A program made the position numbers and the translations under genes. This document shows, in pieces, positions 33,801 to 47,201 of a stretch of DNA of 64,000 nt; within the stretch, counting starts at the first letter, position 1, and each line of letters begins with the position of its first letter. This DNA comes from Linepithema humile. Its lineage: Eukaryota; Arthropoda; Insecta; Hymenoptera; Formicidae. The stretch spans positions 8,294,501 through 8,358,500 of the forward strand of contig NC_090129.1 of assembly GCF_040581485.1 (NCBI RefSeq), read 5' to 3'. The notes beneath the pieces were generated by a model. The model searched no databases, had not been told where the DNA came from, and was given only the letters and a program-made list of their open reading frames with translations.

Positions 33801-35877
33801 TTTGATCGCATCCTCCGTTATTGCTCTATCGAGGACTCAGTCTTCACGCTGTATGTCTACTATCGTAATAAAACCGAAACGTCTAAGCATACAAATCTAT
33901 TAATTACTTAATGATATTTAAGTACATACTTAAAAGTTTAATATATGCTTTTTAAGCACAAAGAGCTTATCGTGAAAAAAAATTTACAATAGATTATTAT
34001 TAATTGAATAAGGCTTTTCTCTGCGACTATTCGACAGCGAATATGAACAATTTTACATAAGTGCAGTTTATTTTTGAAAAAAAATCACGGATCGTAAGTT
34101 GGCAAATTTCTTTACGTGACGTGACGGCCCCGCATTCTGCTGTTCTGACGTATATCGACCATGGTATTCGTGCCGAGGAGACAGAAGCGAGAAGCGCCTT
34201 CCTGTCGAGCTAATGTATTCAAATCGTATGCCTCCCGCCACTGCGCACCGTCGATATATTAAATGGAAAGATTGCAAATTTCCCGACATAAAGTGCCCGG
34301 CGTAAGACTAATGGTGCGGAGGGCCGAGGGTGCCGCGGAAGAGGGAAGGGTGCCATCGCCGGCGCTATCCGCGCGGCGCGCGGCGGGTGTTGGTTGCGCA
34401 GCATAAAAGAGCGTGCCGAGGGTAACGGAGGAGCGGGGCGGGATGAACCGGGTAAAAAGGACCGTCTCGTCGTGAGTGATTAGAGCCCCGCATGGCGCGC
34501 GCATAGAAAGCGAGAGTGTAACGGGGATGGCCCGTGGGGTCAATCTGAGGCTAATCAAATCATGCAGGTTCCGACCGAGTCGTAGCCGTCGTAGCTCGTC
34601 GTCGCCACGGGGGAGTCTACCGCGTTGATTCCGGGATCCCCGGCTCCCCACTTTCCTATATTGCCGCCGCCAACGTGCCGCTGGTATCCCCCGGCTGTCT
34701 GGCCTGGTGTGTACGAGCAGATTGCCCGGCCGCGCTTTATTAATTCCATCGACGGCGGGGTGTCAAATCGTGCCCGATCGCCGACCAAGTGACTAATAGG
34801 ACGCGTCTGCCGTCTGCCGGCTAAGCGCGCGCCAGTAATCACGGCTGGTGCCGCTAATAGCCTTTTCGCAGCTTTAACTCTTTAAGTTCGTTCCGCGCGA
34901 TCCATAACACGCAGCGGATTTTTATTGTTATTAAGCTTCTTATATTTCTAACACACAAGTCTGAGAAAAAATTTTATATACAGAAGTACAATTGTTTTAC
35001 GAGTCAAACGGTCTCTCTATCGATTTTATTTTATTTATGAATAATGTTTATTTTTAATATACAGGCATGTGTTTAGAAAATGGTAAAGTAATATATTCTG
35101 AAATCTCTCGCAGTGTGAATATTTCAAAGTGCTTCCATTAGCGACGTATGTCGAATATCAGGACGCTTCGAGGATGCTATTAACTATTCATTAACTATCT
35201 GTAATGGTATTATCTTAGGTACTGCATCAAAAGATTAAATAATCGATGAAACTTAATGAAGCATCCAATCATGTGTTCGCAATAACGGTCTCGACATTTT
35301 ATTTAAAGCATTGTATCTCGAGCGTTTTATTATTGAACATTCAACGAATTGGATTTAATACAACTTATCATGCCGCGCATATCCTCTTGCTCTGTATTCT
35401 TTTTAATGACATTAAAAATGTCCACTCCAAGCTCGCTGTGTAAACATTAAAAAAAACAAAAACTGAACCATCAAACACGAGGTTGTTCTTGATCGGTCTT
35501 GTTAAACTTTCAGAAAATTAACGAATCTGAGAGTTGCATATTTCAGAGACGCGCTTGTCCGCCGTGCACCGAATTTGCTTCATCGCCGTCCTCGCTAATG
35601 GACTTGTCACTGTATTTAACCAACCAGTCAATCTCACCTATCAGTCTGCAACGCTAATATTGAGACGGAGAGAGATGGTTGTAATCGGTTCTGATCAGCT
35701 CATCGTCGCATCGATCCGTTCGCGGATCGTTAGTGCCGCGAGACGCCGCATGAATCGGAAAAGATATTCGCACGGATCGGTCGGCGAATATATTCGCACG
35801 AAGCTGCGCGGGTTAGGGAACTGCGGAAGATAAGCAAAGCGCGGTGCGGTGTCGCATATTGATTGACGCGCCTGCTG
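27823..35877. other. non-coding regulatory-type landscape
   Basis: No gene is supported. CpG-rich islands lie at about 28350-28900, 30070-30550, 31440-32080, 34100-34900 and 35530-36200, separated by AT-rich sequence. Points of note are the GATA-type palindrome-like word TTTATCTATGCGTAGATAAA at 29723-29742, the duplicated GTTTATTTCGTATTT at about 30858 and 30895, and ATGGCGGC at about 31470. The longest frames overlap in antisense and have no domains. Confidence 0.5.
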
Positions 35878-35978
35878 CCGGATCAGGAGGCGAGCGAGGG
35901 CGGAGAAGAAGAAGAGGACGAGACGGAGAACCGGAGGCGGCGGCAGGAGAAGCGGCGGAAACGCGGGGGGAAGGTGTA
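35878..35978 (+). repeat. purine-rich GAG/CGG low-complexity tract
   Basis: A nearly unbroken purine run of GAA, GAG, CGG and AGG units. Two plus-strand frames stay open through it simply because such units contain few stops; one reads as acidic then Arg-rich. I do not call it coding. Confidence 0.6.
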
Positions 35979-38900
35979 ATGAAGCACCGCGCAGACACAC
36001 CGCCATGAATATTCATAATCTAATACCTGAACTGAACTGAACTGAGGCGGGACGAAGTCTCATCATCTAGGCCTTCTGCTATATTAGACATTATTGGCGG
36101 GGCGATTGTCGGAGTGAGGTAGACAGAACGATGCGCGCCTATGAAGTATCCTTACACCGACTTCGATTACTGCATTTAATCCTTTGTCGAACCTTGCCGC
36201 GCTTTGACGATATCTTAATATCGCGTTGGAGTTTTTTAATTAAGATCTAAGAATTTTAATTCGCAAGAAAGTCTAAGGATTCAGATATAGACAGTTTCAA
36301 AGCCCTCACAATGTTAATTTAAAATAAAATTTTTGATTATGGATTTGTTTTCCAGAAGAATGTTAAAATTATATTAATTATTAAATATTGAAAAGTTATT
36401 ACAAATAATAGTTCCATTCAAAATCTTTTTTTCGTATGGATATAAATTGACTTTATCTAAAAACACATCATTAATATTATAATATGAAATATTATGCATT
36501 TATTACGCATTAATTTTTTTTACCATTTGATCATTTATTTCGTAATATAGTTGTATATTATATAATAATATATGTAATTAAAAATTATTTATGATCTTTA
36601 TATATAAAGTTGATAAAATTATGCATAATATTTTATATAATAATTTTAAGATGTCTCATATTATGCTTTTCGAACTGTCTATATAATTTCAAGTAATTAT
36701 GATCGCGCAATATTTGCAACAAGTATGCTAACAGACGAATTTAATTTTCATTGTTGTTAATGAAGCAAATTAAAACACGTATAACTTGGTATACATATCT
36801 CGAAAGTCGACATGATCTCCAAAGTTTCGAATTCTCTCGCTCAGGCTATTTGCATATGAAAAAGTTGTAAGCCGCGTTCCAGATTACTTCTTAAGCTTCG
36901 ACAGTAGCTGACGGCGTAGCGGCGCGCTTCTCTGTCGAGTCAATATCCGCGCGATATTGCCATTTTATGATAATGTTATCAGCGCCCGGCTCCCGATGAG
37001 CTAGCGCGATACCAACACCGGCTTACGTGCGTGCGTGTACGCGTAACCGTCGCGCAGTGACATACGTGTATGTATGCTCCCGGCCCGGAGTTTCATCAAA
37101 CCCGGGATTTAGTAATCTATCGAGATTTATGAACGGCGGTTCATCCCTCCACGTTTGCCCGCCACCCGCCACCCCCTCCCGCCGTTCCTACTGATTGTAC
37201 CCATTTCCCCTTTCCACGCTCCGCGCGTCTCTTGCTCTTCCCTATGAAATGAACCTGCAGCTTTCTATCCTTTTGGATTTTTATCGTCCGCACACAGGGA
37301 TTGAACCGCATCTTACCGAGGAGGTCGATTGAACTGGCTCTAAGTCGATCTGATTAGGATCTTTCGCTGATCGACACATGTTTTCTATTCGTCGATGATA
37401 GAATTTTCTCATTTTGCAAATTTTATTGCTGGCTTTATTATCGTTGAATATTATTAACATGGAACTCATAGTGTGGATTAAAATTATTGCATATTTTTTT
37501 AACGTTTATTTAACGCATAGACTGAAAAATTTTCGCGAATTAATTCTCAAAGAGATAAATAAATTATATTATTTTATTTAACTCATTTCAGTAAGATTTT
37601 AGCTTAATAGCGATTAAATCTGAGGCTTATCACTACAAAACTACGATAATTGATGTTTATCTTTAAATTTTCATTGAAAATTAACATTAAAAGTTTGTCA
37701 TCAAATTTACAGCTAAAATTATTCTTAGAAAAAAATACTCAAGGAATAATTTTTATAATTGTACAACGAAACATCGTATAATCACAATGTCCACACTTTT
37801 TACTTATTATTTACTTTATGTCAACGCCATAATCCGTTTAGCATAGAACTGATTTAAAAAAGCAAGGAATCCTGCAGAAAAGGTCGCGTTTTTTTCCGCC
37901 GCGAGTAAACATAAATAGAGAATAAAGTTTGGACGGCATCGGGCTGCGTCTTCTGGCTTATAAAGTATTCGTAAAGGAGCGAATCGGGCGAGTCGCGGAA
38001 CGATGGGGTTGAGCGGGGACCGATCGGGGCGGTTTTCGTAGGAGTACGAGAGACGCCGAGGGTTACTGAAGCAACGAGACGCGACAGGTCCTCGAAAAGG
38101 ATGCCACGCTACGGCGGCAGAAGGCGCGACGAAGTGGTACGCTCGATGGGGATTTTAGTTTGTTCAAGTAAATTATATTCAGGATGGTAGACGTATATAC
38201 ATCCGTCTGCGTCCCTTCCGCGTCCCCCGCAACTTTCCTCACTGTCTCGCTTTTGCGCATTAGTCGTGACGCAAATTACAAGCTTCCGCGACGGCCGCCT
38301 CGCTGCTGAACCCCTCCCTCCCCCCCTCCAACCAGACATCCCTCTATCCGATCCGCTCGCTCGCTCACCATCCGCCTGGCAAATTCTCCTTGCCTATCAT
38401 GAATTATTAATTAATTGTTTCAATTAACGGCGCAATTTATTATTCAACTCGCGACGACATCCGCATCGCGGTCGGCGCGTTGATTCCGAGCGCGCGCCAT
38501 CGTGGACGAACAATCGCGCGCGCGGGTCGAGTGCAAATGCAAATTGGGGATACGTTTATTTGTTTGTCGGAATATAACGCGTATCTCTGTAGCAGCCCTA
38601 CAGTTTAACATATTATGCGCGAGATAATTTTGTACCTCATAGATCACACACACATTTGTCTCTTTTTATTCATTCTTTTTGCACAAGAAAATGCACAAAT
38701 TATATAATATTACCTTAGAAATTATTATTTTAAATGCACTTTATATTAGTCTTAAATACACTTGTATATTACATTTTATAACAAAGCAAATATTTTATGA
38801 TTTTTTAATATCAATATATATATATAAATAGATGTTTAAAAATAAAGATAGTTTCGACTATATTAAAATAATAATATTTTGATATATGTGAAAATGAAAG

Positions 38901-40369
38901 AACGATGATTGATTCTAAAAGCAATTTGTATATCAAGAATGGAAACTGGAGAGTGATAATATTCTTGCAAAAAAAATGCGTTACCTGGTTGGTGGCGTCA
39001 GTTCAATCGTGAAATGAATATTTACCTTCGGCACCCTAATCCAACGAGTCAGCTATCTCTTGCTCGCTTATTAATGGGGATATCCCACCCCATCCACCCA
39101 TACCTTCCTCCCTTTTCGCCTATTTACCGCTCAGCTCGGCAGACACGCAAACCGCAAACTTTGATAACCAAGCGGCCAATTTCCGGTTGCGGTTCGGCGA
39201 TCGGTGGAGTACTCGACTCAACGGTGTGTTAAGCCTGATCCAGATTGACGTACGCTAATTCGTATGGTGGAAGACGCGTTCCTCGTCATCGTGAATACTG
39301 ATTGATTGAATGCACACACTGATAGATATAATTGCAATTGTTTCGTTATGCAATTGTCATCGTATTTTGTACAATAATTAATGATATTTTATATTCAATT
39401 ACTGATACAAAATAAGTTTGTTTCTGCTGCATATTACGTCATATTTAAAAATTTGTTTTATATATTAAACATATTTTTTATGTATGTCATAATATCTTTT
39501 ATCATTTTTAACTTCTTTTTTATTAGAGTTATAACAAGAATGACTTTTATGTTTCTCTAAAACATTATTTTTTTATATATAAATAATGTATTTTTAAGAT
39601 ATAACTTATTTTGTAAACTTTGACAAAATTGAAAATATAGATATTTGTGTGTCTTCGTGTTTAAACTTTTATGGCTTTAATGTAAGGCCTCCTGCATATT
39701 AGGACAGTTGAGGCACAAGGTTCGCGTGACGGCTACCATCGGGTCGCTGATTGTTTGAACTAAGCAGTATGATGAGCGCCAACCTCGGTGTTACTGCTTG
39801 ACGTGACGCCAACCATTACGTCGGAACTACTTAATTATAATATCGCCCAGAATTAAACTCTATCCGGCGCGAGCACGTACTTGTACCGCAATTATTGCCC
39901 ACCTCTTGTTATTACACGCAAAAGCGAACGGGATTGGCTTTTCCAATCGCTTTGTTCTTACAATTAGTCATATCTATAGATAGCATAATACATGATTTGG
40001 TTCAGCCCAATATCCTTTTCAATAAACAGAATAAAAAATATAAAATAAAATATTTTATAAATATCTTACGTACAAAATATTTATTTTATATTAACCGAAA
40101 AAAATTAATTTATTAATATAAATATGTATATTATTTCAATATAAGTCATACAACAAGTCACACTACAAGTAATTTAAACTAAATTTTATTCTGTAAATGT
40201 CACATTCTGATTCTCGAAATGAATGACTCTTATCTACAAATCTGTGTGAAGAAAAAAAATTAACTCTGTTTATCAATTTAGTAAATTTCGAATATTTTGC
40301 GTACATTTTACACAAACATGATTTTACTTCATTTATACTTTTACTAAATAAATTTTTTTGTTTGTACAG
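35979..40369. other. non-coding; islands at 36.9-37.25 and 37.9-38.5 kb
   Basis: No gene is seen. A short tandem GAACT repeat lies at about 36028-36045. TTATGATAATGTTAT at 36965-36979 repeats the 17220 word exactly and is likewise followed closely by AGCGC. The remainder is AT-rich. Confidence 0.5.
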
Positions 40370-40416
40370 GTTGAGTCATTGCTGCAATCGGGAAAACAAT
40401 GGTTCTACACGAAAAA
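40370..40416 (+). CDS. candidate first coding exon of an unrecognised gene (MVLHEK...)
   Basis: The 47-nt segment lies between a strong acceptor (TTTGTTTGTACAG) and a consensus donor (GTAAGT). ATG at 40399 has good insect context (AAAACAATGG). The same frame has TGA eight codons upstream of that ATG inside the exon, as expected for a 5'UTR/start exon. It encodes MVLHEK and ends in phase 0. Of the three phases, only this one stays open when joined to 55484-55608. The product is not recognised. An untranslated exon of a non-coding RNA is the main alternative. Confidence 0.3.
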
Positions 40417-41830
40417 GTAAGTAAAAAATCTACAATGCAACTTTTTTATATTCTACTTATCCTCTGTAAGAATCTCGTCTTCAACAAATCAATTTTAAAC
40501 AAAATAATTAACATACCTACTGCCATTCTTAAATTTGAAGAATTTTCAGTTATATTACGACATAAGTTATCCAACGCATTACAATAACGGATTTTGGCAA
40601 CGACGATTTTAAATCCGCGTAACGCCACGTCGATGCTTATCTATCTCATTTTTATTTTGGTGGGAACAACTAATCCCACATTTTTTATGGTATGTTGTGG
40701 CTCGGGTGGAAGTTGGATCATCCATAGATAACAGGGTGACAGAGAGCATGAGAAAAATTAGCGATGTATGCGCGCTTGTAATCCCATTGAATAGCAGTAG
40801 GACGCAGCAAATGGTTGATCCACGTGACGGGAAACGTGTCGAGAATTATGGTACATCCCCGGTGTGCATTTCGACAATAGATCATTAAGTTGTATTAAGG
40901 ATATATTATGACAAGACGACCGTTACAGAGGATAAGTAGATATCTCGCGTTTGCATGGTGGACTGCTCGTTTTTCCGCACCGTTACACCACTGCAGTGGT
41001 GTTAGAGCTTAGCCGTGATAAAGATTGACATATAATTAATCCACTATGGGCGATCTTTGCGGCGTGCGTCTTTACATTTTATACGATAAATCTCTATCGT
41101 TCAATGATGTTGTACATTTCCAAATTTAGGCAAAAGTTTCAACCTTCGAGAAAACTTCATGAATAAACGATTTACGTATTCCGCATATTCTTCGCGACAA
41201 AAATGTTCTCCGCGGGAGAACTAATTTTTTATCTCTTTGCGATGAATCGTCATGTTCGATTGACCATTTGAGCGCTCTAGGGGTGCATAGTCACCGGGGG
41301 ATAACCGGCCACGCGTAAGGAAAAGGCGTATTATGTATATTAGGGGTGTCGACGATCAGATAGCCAGGGCATTTAATAATACTGTTCCTGTCAAAACATA
41401 CAGTGAAACCAACTGAGGGTATAATGTAGATAAATTGCTCCATAGAGAGTGAATGAGGGAGAGGGACAAAGGGTGGAAAAGAGCGCGAAACGAAGAGAGA
41501 GGGGAGATATCGGGTGTGAGCATAGCCCCCTCTCTTCGACCCTCGCCTCGGCTATTACTTGTTACCATCCCGATTGCACAAGGGTTGTTTTAATATGAAG
41601 TCTATACTGAAGCTTTACACGTTATATATAAACAGCGCGCGATTCATTCCGATGATATCGCATTGTTATATTATATACAATGTTGGGTCATGCAAAAATC
41701 TTGAGAATATTGTAGTTTTGTGAATAAATTCTCAACAAACTTTTGAAGATAATAATATAATGTATTATTACATATTTATTATGCAATAAATAATATTGCA
41801 GTGCATTTTATGAGATTCTTGTTTGAACTA
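40417..41830. other. non-coding stretch
   Basis: No gene is supported. CCACTGCAGTGG, a perfect 12-bp palindrome, lies at about 40988-40999. Confidence 0.5.
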
Positions 41831-41958
41831 TAACAGTTTGTGAATTTTCGGATCTTAAGTTATAATTCAAACAGTTTAGACTGTTCGAACATACCTTCAG
41901 CTCGAAAGGTCCAAACTATTTGATGTTCGATCTCAAGATCCGAACTTTCGAACTGCTC
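41831..41958. repeat. imperfect fold-back rich in GTTCGAA words
   Basis: The arms 41831-41890 and 41901-41958 are inverted and diverged. Matching words include TTCGGATCTTRAG, CAAAYAGTTTRGAC and the ends AACAGTTTGTGAA/AGCAGTTCGAAA. The loop is about 10 nt. It may be a decayed fold-back element or a hairpin RNA source. Confidence 0.55.
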
Positions 41959-44900
41959 GACCATCTGAAATTTCAGAGCACTAGTTATATTTTGTTATAA
42001 CATTAAATTTAATAAGTTTAATTTTTTTTATATTTTATTTTCTTTAAAATTTTTCCTTTTATTTTAATATTATAATTTTTCAATCTCTAAATAAAATTAT
42101 AAGTATTATATCGAAATCATAAGAAATAAATCAATATAAAGAGTTTAAAATGTTTCAATATTTTTTAATAAAATTTAATCGATTACACTTATTGTAAAAA
42201 ATTGAAGTCAGGATTGCTTGCATAACTCCAAATGGTTTAAAGTGGTCAGGCGATCACTAATAATGATGATTATTTAAATTGTATATATTATTTTTTTTAC
42301 ATTGATGATTTATGATACAAGATGGAATAGAAAAGTGTTAGCAATTACACAACGTTGTTATTGTTGTCACGTGACGAACCAATTCTTTCCAAGTTTTTCG
42401 AAATAGCACTGAAACATTGCATCGAGCTAGCGGCGTGACGTTAGTTTTGACCAAATATTTGTCGATGGAAATGGAACCTGCTCGGATAGCCGGTGCTATT
42501 GATTGATTTTTTATTTCGCACTAAAATCTAATCGCGCTCAATATTTTTTTTTAACATTCTCGTCTTTTTTAGTCTTCTTTCTTGTAATGGCTGGATGGTA
42601 TGATAATCAATTGTTTTCGAAATACGTGGACCATGCATAAATTAGATAACTTATATTTAGTGTTCGTTAAAAAATGTATTTTTGTCTTCTCGATTTTTTA
42701 TCCTATTTTCTTAAATAGCTTTTTAAAATGTAAGGATTATTTTGTACAAACTTGGCGCATATATATCCAACTTGTAAGGAATTCTGAAGGTTTATACGCG
42801 TTTCGTAACTCCGTAAGTCCGGAGTAGCCGAGCCGAATGTGTAATCAGGCCGCATAGCGTTAGTACAACTAATTAGTCGGGTACAATGCTTGGATAATAT
42901 TATATTACTGCGGACTGGCGAAGAATGGATGTAGCTGTCGCGCCGGTTGAAGGCCGAACGGGGTCTCGTCGCCGCTGGAGATGAGCAGAATTGAGCTACT
43001 AAGTTATTCACGTCGCACTCTAGTCATGCTCGACGCGCCCGAGCAGACTGTTCTCCGCGAGAAAGCTTGCGCTAAGGCCAGATTGGCGGATAAGGGCGAA
43101 TTGTCAACTCGTTAAAGCCAGTTTTCTTGCGGAAACACATTCTTCGTTTCTCGGTTTCCATTCGCGGTTACGAATCGCTTCATTAAATCTGTTCTATTGT
43201 TCCACGCGCTACTCCTGATTTCGAATTTATTTCTTAATCGGCGTATTTCTTAATTGACGATTATTCGTCAACTATTCTTACGTGTCTAAGATAGATCACT
43301 GACATTTTCTATTTGACGTTACGCTTCATCTTGCTGTTTGGTTATATAAAATTTCTTTAATGGTTAAACAAAATGATCAAATATAATTAGCGCATAATTG
43401 ATCGAAGTAGAAGTCTATGCTTTATTAATGTTTTGAGAAAAAAAGATATAAATTGCATTGAATAATATATAAAGGAGTAGAGTGTCTCATCTCGTAATTA
43501 TCGAGTCGTGATTTATCTCAATGTAGAGCGAAAAAAATACTTATTTTTATATATCTGTTAATACATTTTCCAAGATTATACATATATCGTTGAATCGAGC
43601 GTATTTCTCCGTCTTTTCCAATTTCGTTCTTAGAAATGGAGTTTCGATGGAGTTGATGAGGTTTCCTCTAGAAAATACACACTCGACGTGGGTATGCTGG
43701 GCGGCGGGGTTGCAAGGGTAGGAAGGGGGGACCGGTCTCAAAGTTTCTTTTTTTTTTTCTTCGCGGGGGAATGTATCTCGGGGGCAAGAGTGGTACGAGT
43801 CAAGGGGTTTGGTCAGCAGCAGAGATGGACCACGCGATTCTATTGGTCAGATGTGATGCGCATGAGCCGTGGGGGGTGAATGAGAAACGACGGCAACCTG
43901 CAATATAACCTGAAGAAAGACTCGATCGGAGTCAGGTCACGTAATGTTCCTCCACCTCTTCGGGCTCTACTTTATAACTTCTATTAATCCTTTCGCATCA
44001 GGGCTTAGGTTGTCCTAATGAAAAATCCCTTTCTCACGACTAAATACGACTATTGTTTCGCTTCTTTGTACGTATATCTTTGTATGTAGGGGTGAGAATG
44101 AAGATCTCCGTAGTTGTTTTACAAAGATTTATGTCCAATAAATCGCGACGCGTGACGATTTTTTTTTTAATTACTTTATATCGAACGGAGAAATGGTTAC
44201 TGGTATTTCAATCGTCCGAAGAACTAATTAGTTTCGCTGATTAACAGTAATAATACCGCGGGATTACATTTCTTCAAAGAGTTGTCTTGAGACAACGCTG
44301 AGAGGTGGCGGATTAATTGGGTCAACGATTGCTTAATGCTAGGAATTGAAAATCCGGAGCGGGTAGAGGAAGGTGGGACCGACGTCCCCTTTCCGATCCA
44401 TTCTCGTGGAAAATGAACAGAGAACTTGTAGCATGAACCATCGCCGCGACATCTGCGCTAATTTCACACCAAGTTGACTGCGTCCAGCGAGCTACCCATC
44501 TACCCGAACAGTCCGCAATTCTGATTGACTGCTTGCTTCGCCACGGTAGTCGCGCTAATAATCAGGCAAGAGTTGCCGCACGCAATGTCCATCCGGATTG
44601 GAAATCTCTGTTTCGAGCTATCGGCTTCACCGCAAAGCATTATTGCAATTCTGTTAAAATGATCAATCGTGAAGAGACGTGCAGGATTAATTATGTGGTA
44701 AGCACATATATTTTTATATTAACAGAGATAGTTTTGTTACTTGTGTTATAAATAATCATTGTATATATGAATTTTTTAATAATTTTTTCAATATTTCAAT
44801 ATTTTTGTGGCTGCTGCACAAATTGGTATAAATATTTGAGCTTTTGCCTTATTTGCTGCTTCAATAAATTTTAATAAGTAACACAAATAGTAAGGAAATT

Positions 44901-45360
44901 TGTCGATAACAATTGTCTGTTAAATTAGCTAACATCATGACTTCGTAATGCTTTCAAGTTAACAATTGTGATATTAATGTTTTAAAGTTATACTATTTTC
45001 TTTAAAATCAGATAACAATAAATACATTTTTGAAAAATATTCTATTTTACAAGATTTTGTTTCCGACAAAATTTCTGCAAATATTACATTTTAGTATTGT
45101 AACGTTATAATTTTATATTAAATTCAAAAGTGAAAGAGTTGATAATAAGAAAATATGCGATAAGAAATGTTATGTCGCGCCGAGATTAAATTTCGTTGTT
45201 CCGTCGCCTGTTATTTCCTGCAACATCAATTTTTGTGTCTGATCGCGGCAAGTCGTTTTTTGTCGTGAACGAATTCGAGGTGGAGGATACGTTTCTTTCG
45301 TTATTGAAGAAAACACCGACAGCGCTATAAGTTACCGGCGAATATAAGAAAGGGACGGAT
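41959..45360. other. non-coding; AT-rich with moderate CpG patches
   Basis: No gene is seen. A palindrome-like GTTGTCTTGAGACAAC lies at 44281-44296. Patches at 42900-43130, 43680-43960 and 44280-44600 are GC-richer. Confidence 0.5.
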
Positions 45361-45640
45361 GGGGGGGTAAGGTGGCGGCGGAGTGGTACGTGCATCAAGG
45401 AGTTTGGGTCCTGACATATAATACAGAATCGACAGTCGATGGGTTCGTGAGTCTGACAGGGGGAGCAGGAGCGCGGGCGGCGGGACGACGAGGGGGGGCG
45501 GGGGAGGGGGGTAACAGGAGGATACGACGAGATGGCGCGGCGTAGAATCCGACGGGGGGTGGACGGGACGGGGGAAAGGGGGACGGCGGGGGGGGCTCTG
45601 GCCGGAGGAGGAGAGGGTGGTGGAACAGGAAGCCACCCCC
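45361..45640 (+). repeat. G-rich cluster with G-quadruplex potential, switching to C-rich
   Basis: Several G runs of four to eight lie close together, for example GGGGGG-TGGAC-GGGAC-GGGGG at about 45553-45576 and GGCGGGGGGGG at 45583-45593. The plus strand is G-rich to about 45640 and then becomes pyrimidine-rich (45690-45960). The long frames here (up to 232 codons) are composition artefacts. Confidence 0.65.
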
Positions 45641-47102
45641 TCGAGGTTCGCTCGTGCCGCGCAGCACAATATCGCGGCAACATAACTCTTCTCCCCTCGT
45701 TCATTCCCCGCAACCCAGCGGAACGGCAGAAACATCAACCCTCATCCTCCTCGCCGGGTTGCTTCTCCCCCGCCGTCCCTCCCCACGACCTACCCGCTCC
45801 TGCTCACCTCCCTCGCCGCCGCTCGCTCGCTATCCCCCGTGTCCTCACCCCGCCCTCGCCCTCACCCTCGGCCGGAGAGAGCGCCCGACCGCCTCTCTTG
45901 TCCTCTTCCTGCCCCAACTTCATCCCTCGGTCCCCTCCTCACACGTGCGCGCCAGGCTTCATCCAGCTACACCTCCGTCCCGCCCGCTTTGTTTCAATAA
46001 TACTGTTTATATTGGAACGCGAAGCATTGATCTGTTTGCGCGGCGACCGCCTCGTGTCCATCGCGCTCGAAGATGGACATATCGTAACGTATGGGGTACG
46101 GCGCAGTTTCGTACTTCTCCGATGTTTTCGGTATGGGCCGTCTGAGTGGGCACTACAAGAAACAGATGCGTTTATGTTATCGGTAAATTTAATAGACGAA
46201 ATATTAAATCGAATAAAAGTAATAATTTAATGATATATGTATATAAATTTTTCATGATATCATTATCTTTGGGAGACTTGCGTTTATTTCGCATTTTGAC
46301 GCAAGCACAAGCTTGTATTTGAGATCGACAATATATAGTTGTAAACGAACAATCAAACGATGGGTAACAGTATAGGTAACGGGACTGTTTTCACATACAG
46401 TAGTTGAAGTTAAATATTGTGAACTCTCTGAAGTCGCAAATAACAATGAACGGCATTTATTGGAGTATTGTATTTACGCTTCAAGATGATAAAGTAATTT
46501 ATTCATTCAACGAGTGCGCGTTATACTAAATTATTGAAAAGGTTACAGCACTAATATCTAGTATTTTTATTTTATTTATAGAAGATTTTGGAAAATGAAT
46601 AAATGTTTTTTCTACGTAATATTAAAGTAATTTTTATCACACCAGTCATTTGATGAAATAAATCTTGATTATACCATGAAGTGCTACGTGCTAGGGTGTT
46701 TCTGACTCATCACGGAATTTCCTTTTAATGGAGATTAGAAATCAAATTAAGAAGAATAGTGATTACTTGAATGTTGTGGCAGTAACGATCTTTAAATAAT
46801 TGTTAAATTAAAAGATTTTAATAATTAAGTCAGAAACTCTTTAACATATAAACAAGCATTTAATAAATTTTATTTTCTAGAGAATTGCAAGTTGAATTTA
46901 TTTTAATGAAAAATCTGCTTTAACGGAAATGTTATTTTGGATAATGTTTTGGCTATACAAAATGGAAATATCGAATAATAAAGAAATAAAAATAAATAGT
47001 ATTTTTATCGAAATAAATGACAAAATACAAAATTGTTATAAAATTCTAATAAAGTAATTCTTCTTCAGTAATTTTTTTTGAATTGTAGTTGTATTTTCTT
47101 AG
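45641..47102. other. non-coding; CpG-rich to 46.1 kb then AT-rich
   Basis: No gene is supported. A 232-codon plus-strand frame (45532-46230) overlaps equally long frames in other phases and lacks any domain. Confidence 0.5.
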
Positions 47103-47201
47103 AACAATGGCAGTTCGGCAAAGGAGCTGCGTCCGCCATTGCGCAAAAAGTCATCTGCTTTTGAGTCGGCGATATCATTTTTCTTGATCATGTCTGTTAG
47201 G
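47103..47201 (+). CDS. candidate 99-nt in-frame cassette exon
   Basis: The acceptor TGTATTTTCTTAG precedes and the donor AGG|GTACGT follows. The phase that matches the 40370 exon is open for 33 codons. It starts NNGSSAKELRPPLRKKSSAF and continues into a hydrophobic end (AISFFLIMS). Its length is a multiple of three and it starts and ends in phase 0, so it could be included or skipped between 40370-40416 and 55484-55608 without changing frame. No family is recognised. Coding is uncertain. Confidence 0.22.

Noticed and set aside
45532..46230. 232-codon open frame in a CpG-rich island
   Set aside because: It overlaps similarly long frames in two other phases and on the other strand, has no domain or splice context, and follows from strongly biased composition.
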